DNA of 64,000 nt from Gamarada debralockiae. Its lineage: Eukaryota > Ascomycota > Leotiomycetes > Helotiales > Hyphodiscaceae. This document shows, one piece after another, positions 45,182 through 56,290 of the stretch; position 1 is the first letter of the stretch; each line of letters begins with the position of its first letter. The position numbers were made by a program, and so were the translations under genes. The notes under the pieces are model-generated. The model did no database searches. It was not told the origin of the DNA and saw nothing but the letters and a program-made list of their open reading frames with translations. The stretch lies in the NCBI GenBank assembly GCA_002803225.1, contig NXFV01000106.1, forward strand, positions 1 through 64,000. The letters run 5' to 3'.

Positions 45182-47248
45182 TTAGCTCCAAGTAGACCCA
45201 AACGGTGTCAACGAGATCCTATCAAAGACAATCTTTCCCCCATGGGACACAATCTTGATATCCGTCGATTCCTGATAACGCGGAAATACAGTCGCAGTCA
45301 TTGCCGTACCATCTCCAGTGAAGATCTCCACGCTTGAGCGATCAATAAGAATATCGAGAGTGAGCGTGTTATTCGACGGAACATCAATGACAGCACTCCA
45401 TGTCCCAGCTTGTCCATACCCAGCATTCGTGGTATCCAGGGTGAGGGTTTTGTTCGCAATACCGTAAGTAAGGACCACCGATTCAGCGCTGGAAGAGTAC
45501 AGTTGTACAGTAAAAGCGGATGCGTTAGTAGAAGCAAGATCAACCGTCATCAGTAATCGGCCGGTGTTGGAAGATCCCACAGTCATGGTGCCATGAACAT
45601 TTGTAGGCCCCAGATTTTGGACCGTTCCACTGGCAAGCGTTGCGACTTCCTCAATAGGCTTACTTCCGAGCCCTCCATCATCACGTATGAGTAGCTCTCG
45701 AGTGACAGATTGTGCACCAGCCCAACCGTTGACACGACTGGGCCATTTAGAAGTTCCCCAGTTACCCATCCAAGTAATGGCAAGATTGCGGCCAACAGAG
45801 TCGATATACCATTGAGTGGCATAGCTGTCAGGTCCAGCATCCAAAAGACCAACCTTTTCCGAGGTGAACTTAGTTCCATTAAATGTCCCGACTTCGTACC
45901 ACCCGAGACCATTACCACCGTAGAACAAAACCCATTTTTCACCAATAGGGAAGAAGTTGGGGCATTCCCACATGGTCCCGGTACTCCCATCGCCCTCAAA
46001 GAGGACTCCAACATACTCCCAAGTGAGAAGGTTGGCATCGGTTGACTTAAAGAGCTGTACCTTTCCGCTAATTGTATCACCAGAGCCGACCACCATCTTC
46101 CATATATTGTCTGTAGTGTCCAAGAATACCTTTGGGTCTCTGAATCCGCTAGGAGAATCTGAAGGAGGGGCTGCAATGATTGGGTTTCCGGAGTATAACG
46201 GGAAGTTGATGCCGTCCGTGCTCTTTGCCGTCGACACGACTTCAGGAAGCAAGTCGGGGTGCAGAGCGGTGTCGGTAGCATCAGTGAAGATGAGTCGGAG
46301 TGCACCGGTATCCTTGTCCAAGACTGCGCTGCCTGTATAGCGGCCACTAGTATCGAGTGGGTTGTCAGGGTAAGGGGGGTAAAGCGCCACAGGTAATTCG
46401 TGCCAATGAACAGCGTCGGAACTATCAGCGTGAGACCAATGCATAGGACCCCACAATGGTGCAGCAGGGTTGAATTGACTGAAGAGTTGGTGGCGACCGT
46501 TCCATTCGATCAGACCGGCCGGATCATTGATCCAACCTTGATAAGGAGTGTAATGAAACTGTGGACGAATGGAGTCTGAAGCGTAAAGTTGGGTAATCGA
46601 TAGCGAAGTGGCAGTTTGCGAAGGTTGATTGTCTTGGCCAAGGACATTGAAGGTAAGGCCGCCGTCGCCGAGCGCGTCGCAACCAGTGCGGACATCGTCC
46701 AAGTTGATATGGCCCCAGGATGTGGCAGTGCTATTGTCGTAGACAATGATGTAGACGTTTTCACCAGAATAAGCGCTAGTATCCCAAATAATGCGGATCA
46801 AGGCCTCGTCATTGGTCCCTGTCTGGCTGAAAATGAGACTACCGTCAGTCTCTCGTACCAACCCAACGTAGAGATTGATAGGGTCCCAACCGCCGCCGAC
46901 CAGGAAACTCATCACGGAGCTCGCTTTGAAGATGCTTGAACGAATTTGTCCCACAGAAGGATCACCAGATTGAGAATATCCCCACAAGAAGTCTTTGCCG
47001 ACCTGGTTGAATGGACCACCCCAGTAAGAAGAGGCTGAGCTCACAGAAGCGTTGCCAAACGCATCTCCGCTAAGGACTGTCCAGCCATCAAGAGTACCGG
47101 TCTCGAAGCTAGGATTAACAGGGCCAGGGTAGTGATTGCTGTGACAGTTGGTAGTTCGAGGGATCGCTTTACTGAGAACACCAACTGGAAAAATTGAATA
47201 GGATAGAAATGCCTTGACCAGGCCCCTGTGAAAGATGGCGTTCCTCAT
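45182..47248 (-). CDS. secreted GH32 fructan/sucrose hydrolase with extra N-terminal domain
   Basis: A single exon of 688 residues. It cleaves beta-fructosidic bonds (invertase, inulinase or levanase type). A signal-peptide-like start is followed at about residues 40-190 by a beta-sandwich domain (NPSFETGTLDGWTVLSG, LDDVRTGC) of the carbohydrate-binding type seen at the front of some levanases. The five-blade GH32 propeller begins at about 228: nucleophile Asp about 242 in WINDPAG, RDP stabiliser at 370-372, acid/base Glu about 428 in WECPNFF. The C-terminal beta-sandwich ends with SSVEIFTGDGTAMTATVFPR, typical of the family. Substrate choice cannot be read directly; the added domain favours polymeric fructan. 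It diverges from a hexose transporter 1.4 kb away, with a Zn2Cys6 regulator beyond. The absence of introns in 2 kb contrasts with its neighbours. Confidence 0.93.
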   Translation of the reverse strand: MRNAIFHRGLVKAFLSYSIFPVGVLSKAIPRTTNCHSNHYPGPVNPSFETGTLDGWTVLSGDAFGNASVSSASSYWGGPFNQVGKDFLWGYSQSGDPSVGQIRSSIFKASSVMSFLVGGGWDPINLYVGLVRETDGSLIFSQTGTNDEALIRIIWDTSAYSGENVYIIVYDNSTATSWGHINLDDVRTGCDALGDGGLTFNVLGQDNQPSQTATSLSITQLYASDSIRPQFHYTPYQGWINDPAGLIEWNGRHQLFSQFNPAAPLWGPMHWSHADSSDAVHWHELPVALYPPYPDNPLDTSGRYTGSAVLDKDTGALRLIFTDATDTALHPDLLPEVVSTAKSTDGINFPLYSGNPIIAAPPSDSPSGFRDPKVFLDTTDNIWKMVVGSGDTISGKVQLFKSTDANLLTWEYVGVLFEGDGSTGTMWECPNFFPIGEKWVLFYGGNGLGWYEVGTFNGTKFTSEKVGLLDAGPDSYATQWYIDSVGRNLAITWMGNWGTSKWPSRVNGWAGAQSVTRELLIRDDGGLGSKPIEEVATLASGTVQNLGPTNVHGTMTVGSSNTGRLLMTVDLASTNASAFTVQLYSSSAESVVLTYGIANKTLTLDTTNAGYGQAGTWSAVIDVPSNNTLTLDILIDRSSVEIFTGDGTAMTATVFPRYQESTDIKIVSHGGKIVFDRISLTPFGSTWS

Positions 47249-48654
47249 CGTGATCTTTGGAGATCAGCCTCAAGCAAGATATTCTGGACAATGAAGGCAG
47301 CGGAGATGATGCTGATATACCAGCAATAGGCAGAGGACGATCCTTTTATACACTGAGCGGGAAGATGCTTGCCAAGTTTCTCGCCGTCTTCGGCCACTCT
47401 GTAAAACAATTTTCTGAATCTTACATATTAGTTGCTGTTTACATAAACAAACCACTAGAAATCAGAACAGTGTGCAAGCATGTAGAGCAGCTTGGGTTGG
47501 AGACCCCAAGATTTCTCCACCTACCCCGCGCGAAACCCTTTCCCGACGTGGGTATTGATGATCAAGGATACACAAAATTTGATGAGAGATTGGACGGCTA
47601 GAAAACGCCCCCGAGAAGCTTAACGGACCTTGGCTCTTCATTGTTGTGCTGTGAACGCGAGGCACTTATTGAAGATGGAGAAAGATGTACCAGATAATAA
47701 AATGAGAATGCATTGGTGCCTGATGCCGTCTTAATATTCTCTATTTTAATTGATACCTTCCAGATTCGTAGCTACGTGCCGGTGCTATCGATCAACCGCG
47801 TGACAACCGGCTCGGCAAAACTGCATAGAAACGTCTGTCAAGATTACCTTAGTTTTGGTGAAGACGGCTCCCTGTAACATTTCGGCTTCTGTCAGGCAGA
47901 TGTGGCACTAAGCGTGCAGGTGGAGGACGAACTAGCGGAGATCGGAAAGCCAACAGCGAGAACCGAACCAGCCCCTTTCCGCGACACGTCCTTAGTGGCG
48001 GAGAGAATTTTAGCGACAGCTCTCGGTGCGCGGAGCTCGGCTAGCGCACCGATACACGAGACGCAGAGAGGAGAGCTATGGCATTGTTATGACTGCAGGG
48101 TGCACAAGGCTTGCTGATGGAGAGAAGAATGGACAGGTGCATCTTGCTCCACTCCCTAGATCTGCACATGAAAACTGACTGTGTTTTCTGTTGGACTGAA
48201 GATAATAGTGGACAGACTCATCTGTGGGCCATGTCGTCACCACGTGTTGTTGAAAACCGAGCGTGCAGCTGAGTTCTTTGGAACCGAGTCTGTTCTGGGA
48301 TCAAATGTTGGATCACTCCATCACATCCTAATGACCTCTCTTCCTTCCTGTTTAGTAGTGTTTTCCGAAGGCATGAGACAATGTCAACAATATCCGGGGC
48401 TCCGCATACTCCAGATGGGGCCAGAACGCTGTTGAATGAGTTAAGCCTTTCAGATATTTCGCGCTCATGGACTTTCTACTACCTAGATACCGATTTTCGG
48501 AGTCCGCCAATTCATCTATAAAGGTTTTTTGTCTTCCACTTGGGCTGATTTCTCTCGACAACAAAGCAGTATTTCTTCATTACACAAGTCTCGCGCCGAA
48601 CTTTGACACAGAACACGTTTGCAGTGTCTTTCTTTTCAATAAGCTTCAGACACC
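47249..48654. promoter_or_regulatory. intergenic region between divergent GH32 and hexose transporter
   Basis: 1.4 kb that must contain both promoters. ORFs here (47257-47601, 47902-48117, 48181-48715) have no domain and no consistent coding signs. A regulator-binding CGG-N-CCG site was looked for by eye and none stood out. Confidence 0.45.
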
Positions 48655-50436
48655 ATGGGTCTCATGCTTAGGAAGCCCGAAGGCACCCCCGGAAAATCAT
48701 GGCCTGCCATCTTGATAGGCATGTTCGTAGCTTTTGGTGGCGTTCTTTTTGGGTAGGTCAATACCTCAATCTTTGCTCCCTACAACATCGAACACTAATA
48801 GGAGATAATGAGCAGATATGATACAGGTACAATTAGCGGCATTCTTGCCATGAAGTACTGGGAACGCCTGTTCTCCACAGGGTTCAGAGACAGCCTAGGC
48901 AATCTCAACATCACGGCTTCACAGTCTGCTACTATCGTCTCAATTCTGTCCGCTGGAACCTTTTTCGGCGCCCTCACTGCTGCTCTAATTGCAGATGCTA
49001 TTGGTCGCCGATTCGGTCTGATCGTCTCAACAATAGTCTTTATCTTTGGAGTCATTCTACAAACAGCAGCAACAGCGATCCCAATCTTCGTCGCCGGTCG
49101 ATTCTTCGCTGGTTTTGGGGTTGGCTTGATCTCTGCTATGAGTAAGTGAATTTAGACCACTAGACCTTGATATTGCGTTAACTAACACTTACAGTTCCCC
49201 TCTATCAATCCGAGACAGCTCCAAAGTGGATTCGTGGTGTCATCGTTGGCTCATATCAGTTGGCTATTACTATTGGGCTTCTTCTTGCTTCAATCGTCAA
49301 CAATGCGACGCACAACCGGGACGACACAGGTTCATATCGTATACCTATTGCTATTCAATTTGCCTGGGCTATTATTCTAATCGCTGGCATGTTGATTCTT
49401 CCTGATACCCCTCGCTATATGATCAAAAGAAACAATCTTGCTGCTGCTACTAAGGCACTGGCTAAGATCAGGCGTCTTCCTGAGACGGACCTCGCCATCA
49501 CCGAAGAACTTGCTGAGATCCAGGCAAATCACGAGTACGAGTTGAGCCTAGGAAAGGCATCGTATTTGGATTGCTTCAAGGGAAACCTCCTCAAACGCCT
49601 GCTCACTGGGTGCCTTCTTCAGGCCCTACAACAACTCACTGGCATCAACTTCATCTTCTACTATGGAACGCAGTTCTTCAAGAATTCCGGTTTCCACAAC
49701 TCCTTTGTCATCAGCTTGATAACCAACTGCGTCAATACGGCCTCTACGTTCCCTGGACTGTACGCCATCGACAAGTGGGGACGCCGCCCCGTCCTTTTCT
49801 GGGGTGCTGTAGGAATGTGCGTTTCACAGTTCCTCGTCGCGATTCTGGGCACCACCACTACAGGCCAGGACGCTTCGGGAAATATTATTGTGCATAATGT
49901 CGCTGCACAGAAAGCAGCTATCGCCTTCATCTGCATTTATATCTTCTTCTTTGCGGCGTCGTGGGGCCCCATCGCATGGTAAGTCTTGCTTGCCCATGCC
50001 CACCCCGATTCAAAACTACCGATATCGGACAAAGCTGACGAGAATATCTACATACAGGGTCGTCACCGGCGAGATCTTCCCGTTGAAAGTCCGCGCCAAG
50101 TCACTGTCGATGACAACAGCCTCGAACTGGCTCCTCAACTGGGCCATCGCATACAGCACCCCATACCTCGTGAACTATGGACCAGGCGACGCGAATCTGC
50201 AGTCCAAGATATTCTTCATCTGGGGTGGTTGCTGCTTTATTTGTATCGCGTTCGTTTATTTCATGATCTATGAAACTAAAGGTCTTACATTGGAGCAAGT
50301 GGACGAGCTGTATGCAGAGGTCAGCGATGCGAGGCAGAGCGTGGGATGGGTTCCTACTATTACTTTTAGGGAGATTCAAGAAGGTGAGAAGAAGGGTGTA
50401 GAGCCAGCTGAAGTCGAGACAACTGGGGATGTGTAG
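48655..50436 (+). CDS. MFS hexose transporter (sugar porter)
   Basis: Four exons, 48655-48752, 48816-49141, 49195-49978 and 50058-50436; 528 residues. Plasma-membrane sugar/H+ symporter or facilitator of the HXT/RCO-3 type, twelve TM helices. Motifs: FGYDTGTISGI (TM1), DAIGRRFG (loop 2-3), VPLYQSETAPKWIRG as PLYQSETAPKWIRG after an exon join, LPDTPRYMIKR, a QQLTGINFIFYYG stretch in TM7, DKWGRRPVLFWG (loop 8-9) and the end signature YETKGLTLEQVDELYAE. All introns keep frame. It sits divergent to the GH32 gene, and would import the hexoses that enzyme releases. The tail is charged and cytosolic. Confidence 0.95.
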
Positions 50437-51571
50437 ACTGCTGGGTTGGCGAGTGGGGTATCTGGGATGTTGAAGGTCAGAGGAGATGTGGAAGTGATTG
50501 TCTGGGGATATTGGGATAGCGAGAGACAGTAGCTAGGGTTTCAAGTTAGCTTGGCAGGAAATTACTCAGCGATGTTTCAGTGCCTTCCTCTCCCCATCTA
50601 TACTTTCAGCTGCGAGCAGGAACACCTTCCCCTAAAATGCCTAGCGCACTAAGCGAGCCAATACGAGTACAATCAATGAATGAATGAAAGGTCTATTCCG
50701 CCCGGCTAAGCCTGAAGGGGCCCTAGTCTACAGTGCATTCCTTCCATAGTCTCCTGAAAGCTCATACAAAAGCTTCACCTCCAGACCTATCAAATGTCGG
50801 TTGCGCTTATGTTTATGAGATCTCATGTGGGGTTAGTAGCAAGTGAGTTTGAGTTTTATTCCTCCAAGTATTCAATATCCTCTCTTCGGCGACTAAAGCG
50901 AGACCTACTAGTGCACGAGGGTATTGAGGGAAGTATAATGAAAAGGAATTCTATTTTGGCCACGTATTTCCCTCCTCAACATGTTCGTTTTCTGCAGCTT
51001 TGGGTGTCTGAACGCGTCCTTGGCCTGATCGACGCGCGGGGCTCCCTTCCTCCTCTGCCATCCTCGTCCACCCTTCTTCGACTGCCATTTAGCAAATTGA
51101 CTGAACAAGCATCCTCGATGAGCCTCCAGATCGATCATTATCTTCATAGAGGCTAAGGTGGGGGTGGTTATATGAGGGGAGAGGCTCCGGAAATGGAAAG
51201 TCGGCCGCGGACTTGAAAATCGAGTACATTTTCTCAGATTTGGCGAGAGCAGGGTTTTCTACCCTCAGGCATAAAAGATGTTCCTGCTCGCAGCCCAAAG
51301 GATAGCATATCAATTACGAACCTGAGGATTCCGTAATGCATTTAACCTAAGTGGTTAATTAGATACGTATCTTATCAACGTCATAATTTACAGAACAGAC
51401 TTACGAAGTCGCAATTCTCTTGATTGCTTGTCAGATTTAGTACAAGATTTGTAATCTTATTTTTCGCACTACTCACAGATTCTTCTCTCAGATAACGTCC
51501 CGCCAAAAGAGTCTCTGGAAGATCACTTTCACTAAAAATACTAGACAGTACGTTGCTTTTAGACTTTTGAG
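50437..51571. other. intergenic between convergent transporter and regulator
   Basis: No supported gene; ORF 50794-51156 (plus) and ORF 51381-51575 (minus) have no recognisable domain. The latter starts on the ATGA that ends the regulator frame and could be a frameshifted extension of its C-terminus, which I cannot show. Confidence 0.4.
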
Positions 51572-53626
51572 TCATATTCTATTTCTAATCTGGTCCATTA
51601 AGATCGACCTGATCATACCCAGTGAAGGGCTAATCGATACAGCTTCGGAAATTTCGAAGATTTCTACTGCATTGCTGAAAGACCTTCTGATATTGGATGA
51701 GATTACCGGGCTAAGGCTGGGTAAACTGGCACCTTTGAAAGCCGCCAGTGTTGTTATAAACACGCTGCAAGAGAGATTAGAAGAAGATTAAAAATGCCAG
51801 GGAAGCCATTGTGGCCAAATTACCTGGCATGAATACTCCAAGGGCCTTGCGGACAAGATCTAATTGCGCCTACTGCACTGGTGATAATGCCAGCGTATGC
51901 GTCGAAAAATAAAGCGCTGTCGGCTAGTGTCGCAGGCGTTGGTGGATCTAAATATGTCACGCTGTAGACTGCAGGCCAGTAGATGCCTGCAAGAACAAGA
52001 TGGTATTGCATCTGCAGAAAATTCCTAACAGCAGTCAGGGTGGAAACTGAGTACGGGCTAGTATAATTCATAGCGTTATCGGAGACAGAAGTGGCAGTGT
52101 GGCGGTCGAAGCGTAAGTTCGGGGGAAGATGATCGTACCAGCTTTCGAGTTGGTGTGCAAGCTCGACGGCGATTATGGGCGCATACACCTCTTTATCGTG
52201 GGCAATCGTTACAGAAGTGGTACAGCGTCGAATCATACGGCACATTGATATTTCGGCCAAGAAGTAGGCTTTGGCATCGTTTGGAGAAATTGTGGAGTAG
52301 TCAGGAGGCAGTGTTTGATCCAGCAAGTGGCGCTGGTCATCTCGAAATGGTTGCCAACTGTCGCGTATTCCAGGAAGAAGAATCCGATCATCAAATTTCC
52401 ATACGTTGCTTTCAGGCATATCGATATGATAGCCAAGTTCCCTATGTTGGCCGTGAATTTTGCACTCTACCTTCTCAAGGCTGATATAGAAGCTTACGTC
52501 TCAATGAGAAGGCAGGACCAAAAAGATCTCCTGAGGATCTCCATTGTCGCATCGTCATCGTCGTAAAGGTGGCTAATCGAACGATACCGTATCAGCCAAA
52601 ATTCAGTCAAGATATCAGTATGAAAAGATTCAAACTACCTTTTAAAAAGGGCTTGCGCTTTGCAGGAAGCCATCAAGATGTAGTCATGCGCCTGACATGG
52701 TTTTCCAATACAATTATAATATATGCTTACAAGAACAAGACACTGAACGCTCCTCAAACTGAACTCAAAATGCACATCCGGGAGCATTGACAGAGCTCTC
52801 CCTATAAAGCTGGCATCAGGCCGCTTTTTATATGCGACTGTAATGGAAGAGCATCGAGCCACTGAGCCAATAGCAGCTATAAGAAGAACAAGGCAAGAAT
52901 CTGGGGAAGAATCAAGATTGCCACAGCTCTTTTCGAGATACATATCGAAACATTCGGGATATAAAACAGGATACCAGTGGTGTATCTTAGTGTAGTATAT
53001 CTCAAACGCACTAAAAGATTGTGTTAGGACAGTAGGATGATCCGTTTAAACAAGGCATTACCTTATTGCATCTTGGTACTGAATATTGAAGCTACGAAAA
53101 TCCCCCGGTGTGGTCAAAATGGAGACATTAGTCCTCTCCTCTGTGACCATTTGGGCCGCAAGTCTCGGATTGAGCCCAAGCAAGAGCATCATCGAAGGTG
53201 TTTGGATTGTCATGAATGGGAATTCCATTCTCCAATTCCGACTGATGATTGACTCATCCATGGGATATCCACCAAATCTGGGTAAATTGATGCCTGCTGC
53301 ACTCTCCGAAATTCCAGAAGTTGAGTCCACAAGCCGCATGGACAATAAGCTGCAGATATGGTCTAGACGCTCCTTTATGGAAGAAATTTCCAATTCGGTT
53401 CTGTGAAAAGTTCAGTCATATTGTTTTTTTTTATGAATATGCTATTAACGTATTACCTTGAAGGGGCAGTGGGAGGGGCGCTGCGATAGTTGCACTGTAT
53501 GCCGTGTCCTTCGCAAAACGAACAGGATGGCTTGCGGCCATCACATTTTGTCCTTCGAGATCGACACATATCGCAGGCCAATGTGGCCCTTTGTCGTGTC
53601 GGAGATGCATTAGCATAAGCCGACAT
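51572..53626 (-). CDS. Zn2Cys6 fungal-specific transcription factor
   Basis: Six exons: 53457-53626, 53062-53400, 52639-53010, 52498-52572, 51824-52441 and 51572-51764; 588 residues, every junction in frame. The zinc cluster is complete: Cys at residues 18, 21, 28, 35, 38 and 45 (CDMCRSRRTKCDG...CSFC...C). The middle homology region follows with HHWYPVLYPECF, LLIAAIGSVA, RRSFWSCLLIETELGYHID (shown without its last residues) and LESWYDHLPPNLRFD. A nuclear activator or repressor; the target is unknown. It converges with the hexose transporter and lies 4.3 kb from the GH32 gene, so control of fructan or sugar use is a reasonable guess and no more. Regulators such as InuR do this in Aspergillus. 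Confidence 0.88.
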
Positions 53627-53982
53627 GTTCAGTTGCTACTGTAGTCTGTCTTCTTTTGGCGATGCTGAAGTAGATGGTTAAAGAGAAATTATGTGAGGTC
53701 TAAAAATGCGGCAAGCGAGAACGACCCACTATTCAAATTGTACACTAGAGCGACCTCCTTTGTAATTATCACGTGCCATGTACAGCTTTACTGTCTACAC
53801 GCGTCTAACTTTAATAAATACTTTTGTAATTATGATAGCAACAATTCTAACAATTTTTTCATCGCCATGCATCTGGCCTTCATGATCACTTGACAGCGGA
53901 CAGGAGAGGTTGGTTTGAAACGACTGCCCTAACAGCGCATATCACTCGTACGGACCAATAGTCGGCGCTAGGCTCACTCCCA

Positions 53983-54390
53983 AAAGACCTCCGGCTTTTA
54001 TTCGGCGAAAGCAAGTTGTCTGGTGAAAGCAAGATGTTGGGTTTTATTTTGGTGTGTTTCCTTACTAAAAAATCGAGTCCTAAAATTTTCTGATTTTCTC
54101 TACGAAAAACAGTACGATTTTCAACTATTTGAGTTATAATTAATTGTACAACTTATATAAATTTAAGTAATTTGATAAAAAGAATCTTTACACTTATTAT
54201 TAACCTTACTACTAAACAGTATATTTATAACATTTAAAATAGTTAAGTTATAACTAAATTCATCTCTCGATTTTACTTGATTGCCGAGTCACATGAAGTA
54301 CCTCTCATACAAATTTGTATGGGAAAATACCCAACAAACTTGCTTTCACTCAACAACTTACTTTCGCCGACTGAAAGCCGGAGGCTTTTA
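53983..54390. mobile_element. MITE-like element 1, 60-base inverted ends
   Basis: About 60 bases starting AAAAGACCTCCGGCTTTTAT recur inverted at the right end (up to AAGCCGGAGGCTTTTA), with about a dozen mismatches, largely transitions. The interior is AT-rich and non-coding. A non-autonomous DNA transposon is likely. Confidence 0.65.
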
Positions 54391-54460
54391 AGGCGGGCGA
54401 ACGCACTGGCTATTATATTTATGTAACTCCGAAAGGCTTTTTCTCCGGGCTCCAGTTCAT

Positions 54461-54836
54461 CCAGGGTAGAAAAAAGCGTCACCAGGGTAGAGGGGTAAAC
54501 TTGGGCACAGAGCTCACCCAGGGTAGAGAATTCACGCGTATACTGAAGATAATTAACTTACTCTCGACTTTAACTTTGAAAATACCGCCGTTAAGCCCGA
54601 CGAAATGGGGGGTGGGGGCTCCCACGACCCGAAGGGGCTCGACCGGATCCCCGCTCGAGGAGATAGGCGTCGGGCACGATAGTTCTACTAAGTATATACT
54701 TAGCATATGCTCAGCTAAAGTTGAGCATATGATTGAGGTATACTTTAGGCTTCAGCATATGCTCACAGTATACTCTCAAAGCTCAGCCAGGGTAGAAATA
54801 AAACGCGTAATTTACTAGCGTGTTTTTCTACCTTGG
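54461..54836. mobile_element. MITE-like element 2 with CCAGGGTAGA repeats
   Basis: Ends CCAGGGTAGAAAAAAGCG at 54461 and CGTGTTTTTCTACCTTGG at 54836 are inverted matches. The motif CCAGGGTAGA recurs at 54482, 54518 and 54787, and the last copy forms a hairpin with the right end (54785-54838). CATATGCTCA..TGAGCATATG at 54705-54732 is another palindrome. No ORF. Confidence 0.6.
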
Positions 54837-55087
54837 CTACTTTCTCATTGTCCCAACTGATGTGAGCGAATAATAAGCAAGCAATGCGTATATTTGCATC
54901 GTTCTAACAATTTGAAAGATTGAAAAAGCCGAGTATGAATACTTGTAAAATGATCCAGCTTTTGGATCGTTGAAAATGGATGAACGATTGATGAAGGTCG
55001 GATCTTCGCGAGGCTTTGTTTATCCCCCTTTAGCGTGCCTTCCCAAGAGAGCAAGACAGGATTGAATAGGAAGCTTCAGTAAACCCA

Positions 55088-55975
55088 CCTGAATTGTTCG
55101 TAAAAATTGAGGGATTGGAAAATCCTTTACTTTTAGGACCTAATACGCAAGATCGATGATTATCCTGAGACTTAAAAGTCCTCTACTACTTGAATTGTTC
55201 ATTGCAATTGAGCGATTGAGATTCGTAACTTTCACCATCATAAACAAATCCATATCCAAGGACTCCCAAAACAAGAAGGCGCAACTCACCTCCTTCACTG
55301 GGAATGAGCATTTGAAAACCTTGTTGCATTCTCTCCATGAGGTCTATATCTATATTTAGAACTTAAAAGGAGACGGCGGAACTCACCTAATTGAATCGTT
55401 CACCGAGAATGGGCGATGAAAATCCGTTGTAATGACTACAATGCCTGTCGAGCAGTTGACGTCCGTCAAAGAACAAGGTGTAACTTGCTTACTTGAGGCG
55501 CATCACCGAAAATGAGCATTTGAGATCCGTTCCTTTCATTGACTTGAGCAAGTCTCTATATCCGTCCAACGACTTTAAAAAGAAGGGACAACTTGACAAG
55601 TTCATTTGCTCACTGAGAATGAGCTTTTGAAAGTTTCTGTTGCATTTACTCCCTATTGATAGCCAAGTTCATATCCTGGTAGGGTCCAAAAAGACGAGGT
55701 AAACCCCACTTATTTGAATCGTTCACCAAGAATAAGGGATTAAATCCGTCGTTGCAGGTCCCTGGTGAGTATATCCATATCCATCAGAGGGGACGGAAGG
55801 TGGAACTCACCTACCCGATTCGCTCACCGAAAATGAGCATTTGAAATCCCACGCATTTATTTATGTCCAAGACTTAAAAGTACAGCGCCCACCCAACGAA
55901 CTCAACTGATTTGTTCACTCAAAATGAACAATTGAAATAGGGGTGGAATTTGCATTTACTACCTACACAAGCAAT
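55088..55975. repeat. degenerate tandem array, about nine units of about 100 bases
   Basis: Units start near 55090, 55190, 55290, 55390, 55495, 55605, 55718, 55815 and 55910. Each holds variants of TTCACCGAGAATGAGCATTT, then often a GTTGCATTTACT-like part, then GACTTAAAAG, then GGAACTCACCT. Unit lengths vary (about 95-113), so no coding frame is kept. On the minus strand AGGTGAGTT, an exon-like AG followed by a consensus splice donor, recurs in at least four units. The array lies 316 bases beyond the stop of the FKBP gene. Confidence 0.8.
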
Positions 55976-56290
55976 CCGGACTTTTGACAATACGCCTGTA
56001 ATGCTATGCAAACCTCCTCATCCCATCTTCGCAATCTGCTTCCCGTCCGTACAAGACAGTTCATTACAGAACAGCGCAGGTCGGAGACTATACGCAAGAC
56101 ATCGGCCGTGAGACATGAAATATGAGTGAGAGTACGAAATTAATGAACAGCGAACGTAGAAGCCGCATGAGGGGTGTGTGGGAAGTTGTACAACAGAGAG
56201 GAATTCGACATGGAAAAACAAGCTCCTTGTGATATCGTAGACATGTGATGATAGGGAAGGCATGGCCGCGAAGTTCTACTGGGTTGGCGT

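Noticed and set aside
45298..46764. Several ORFs of 80-254 residues overlapping GH32 in other frames
   Set aside because: All lie within the clear GH32 coding frame and have no recognisable motif.
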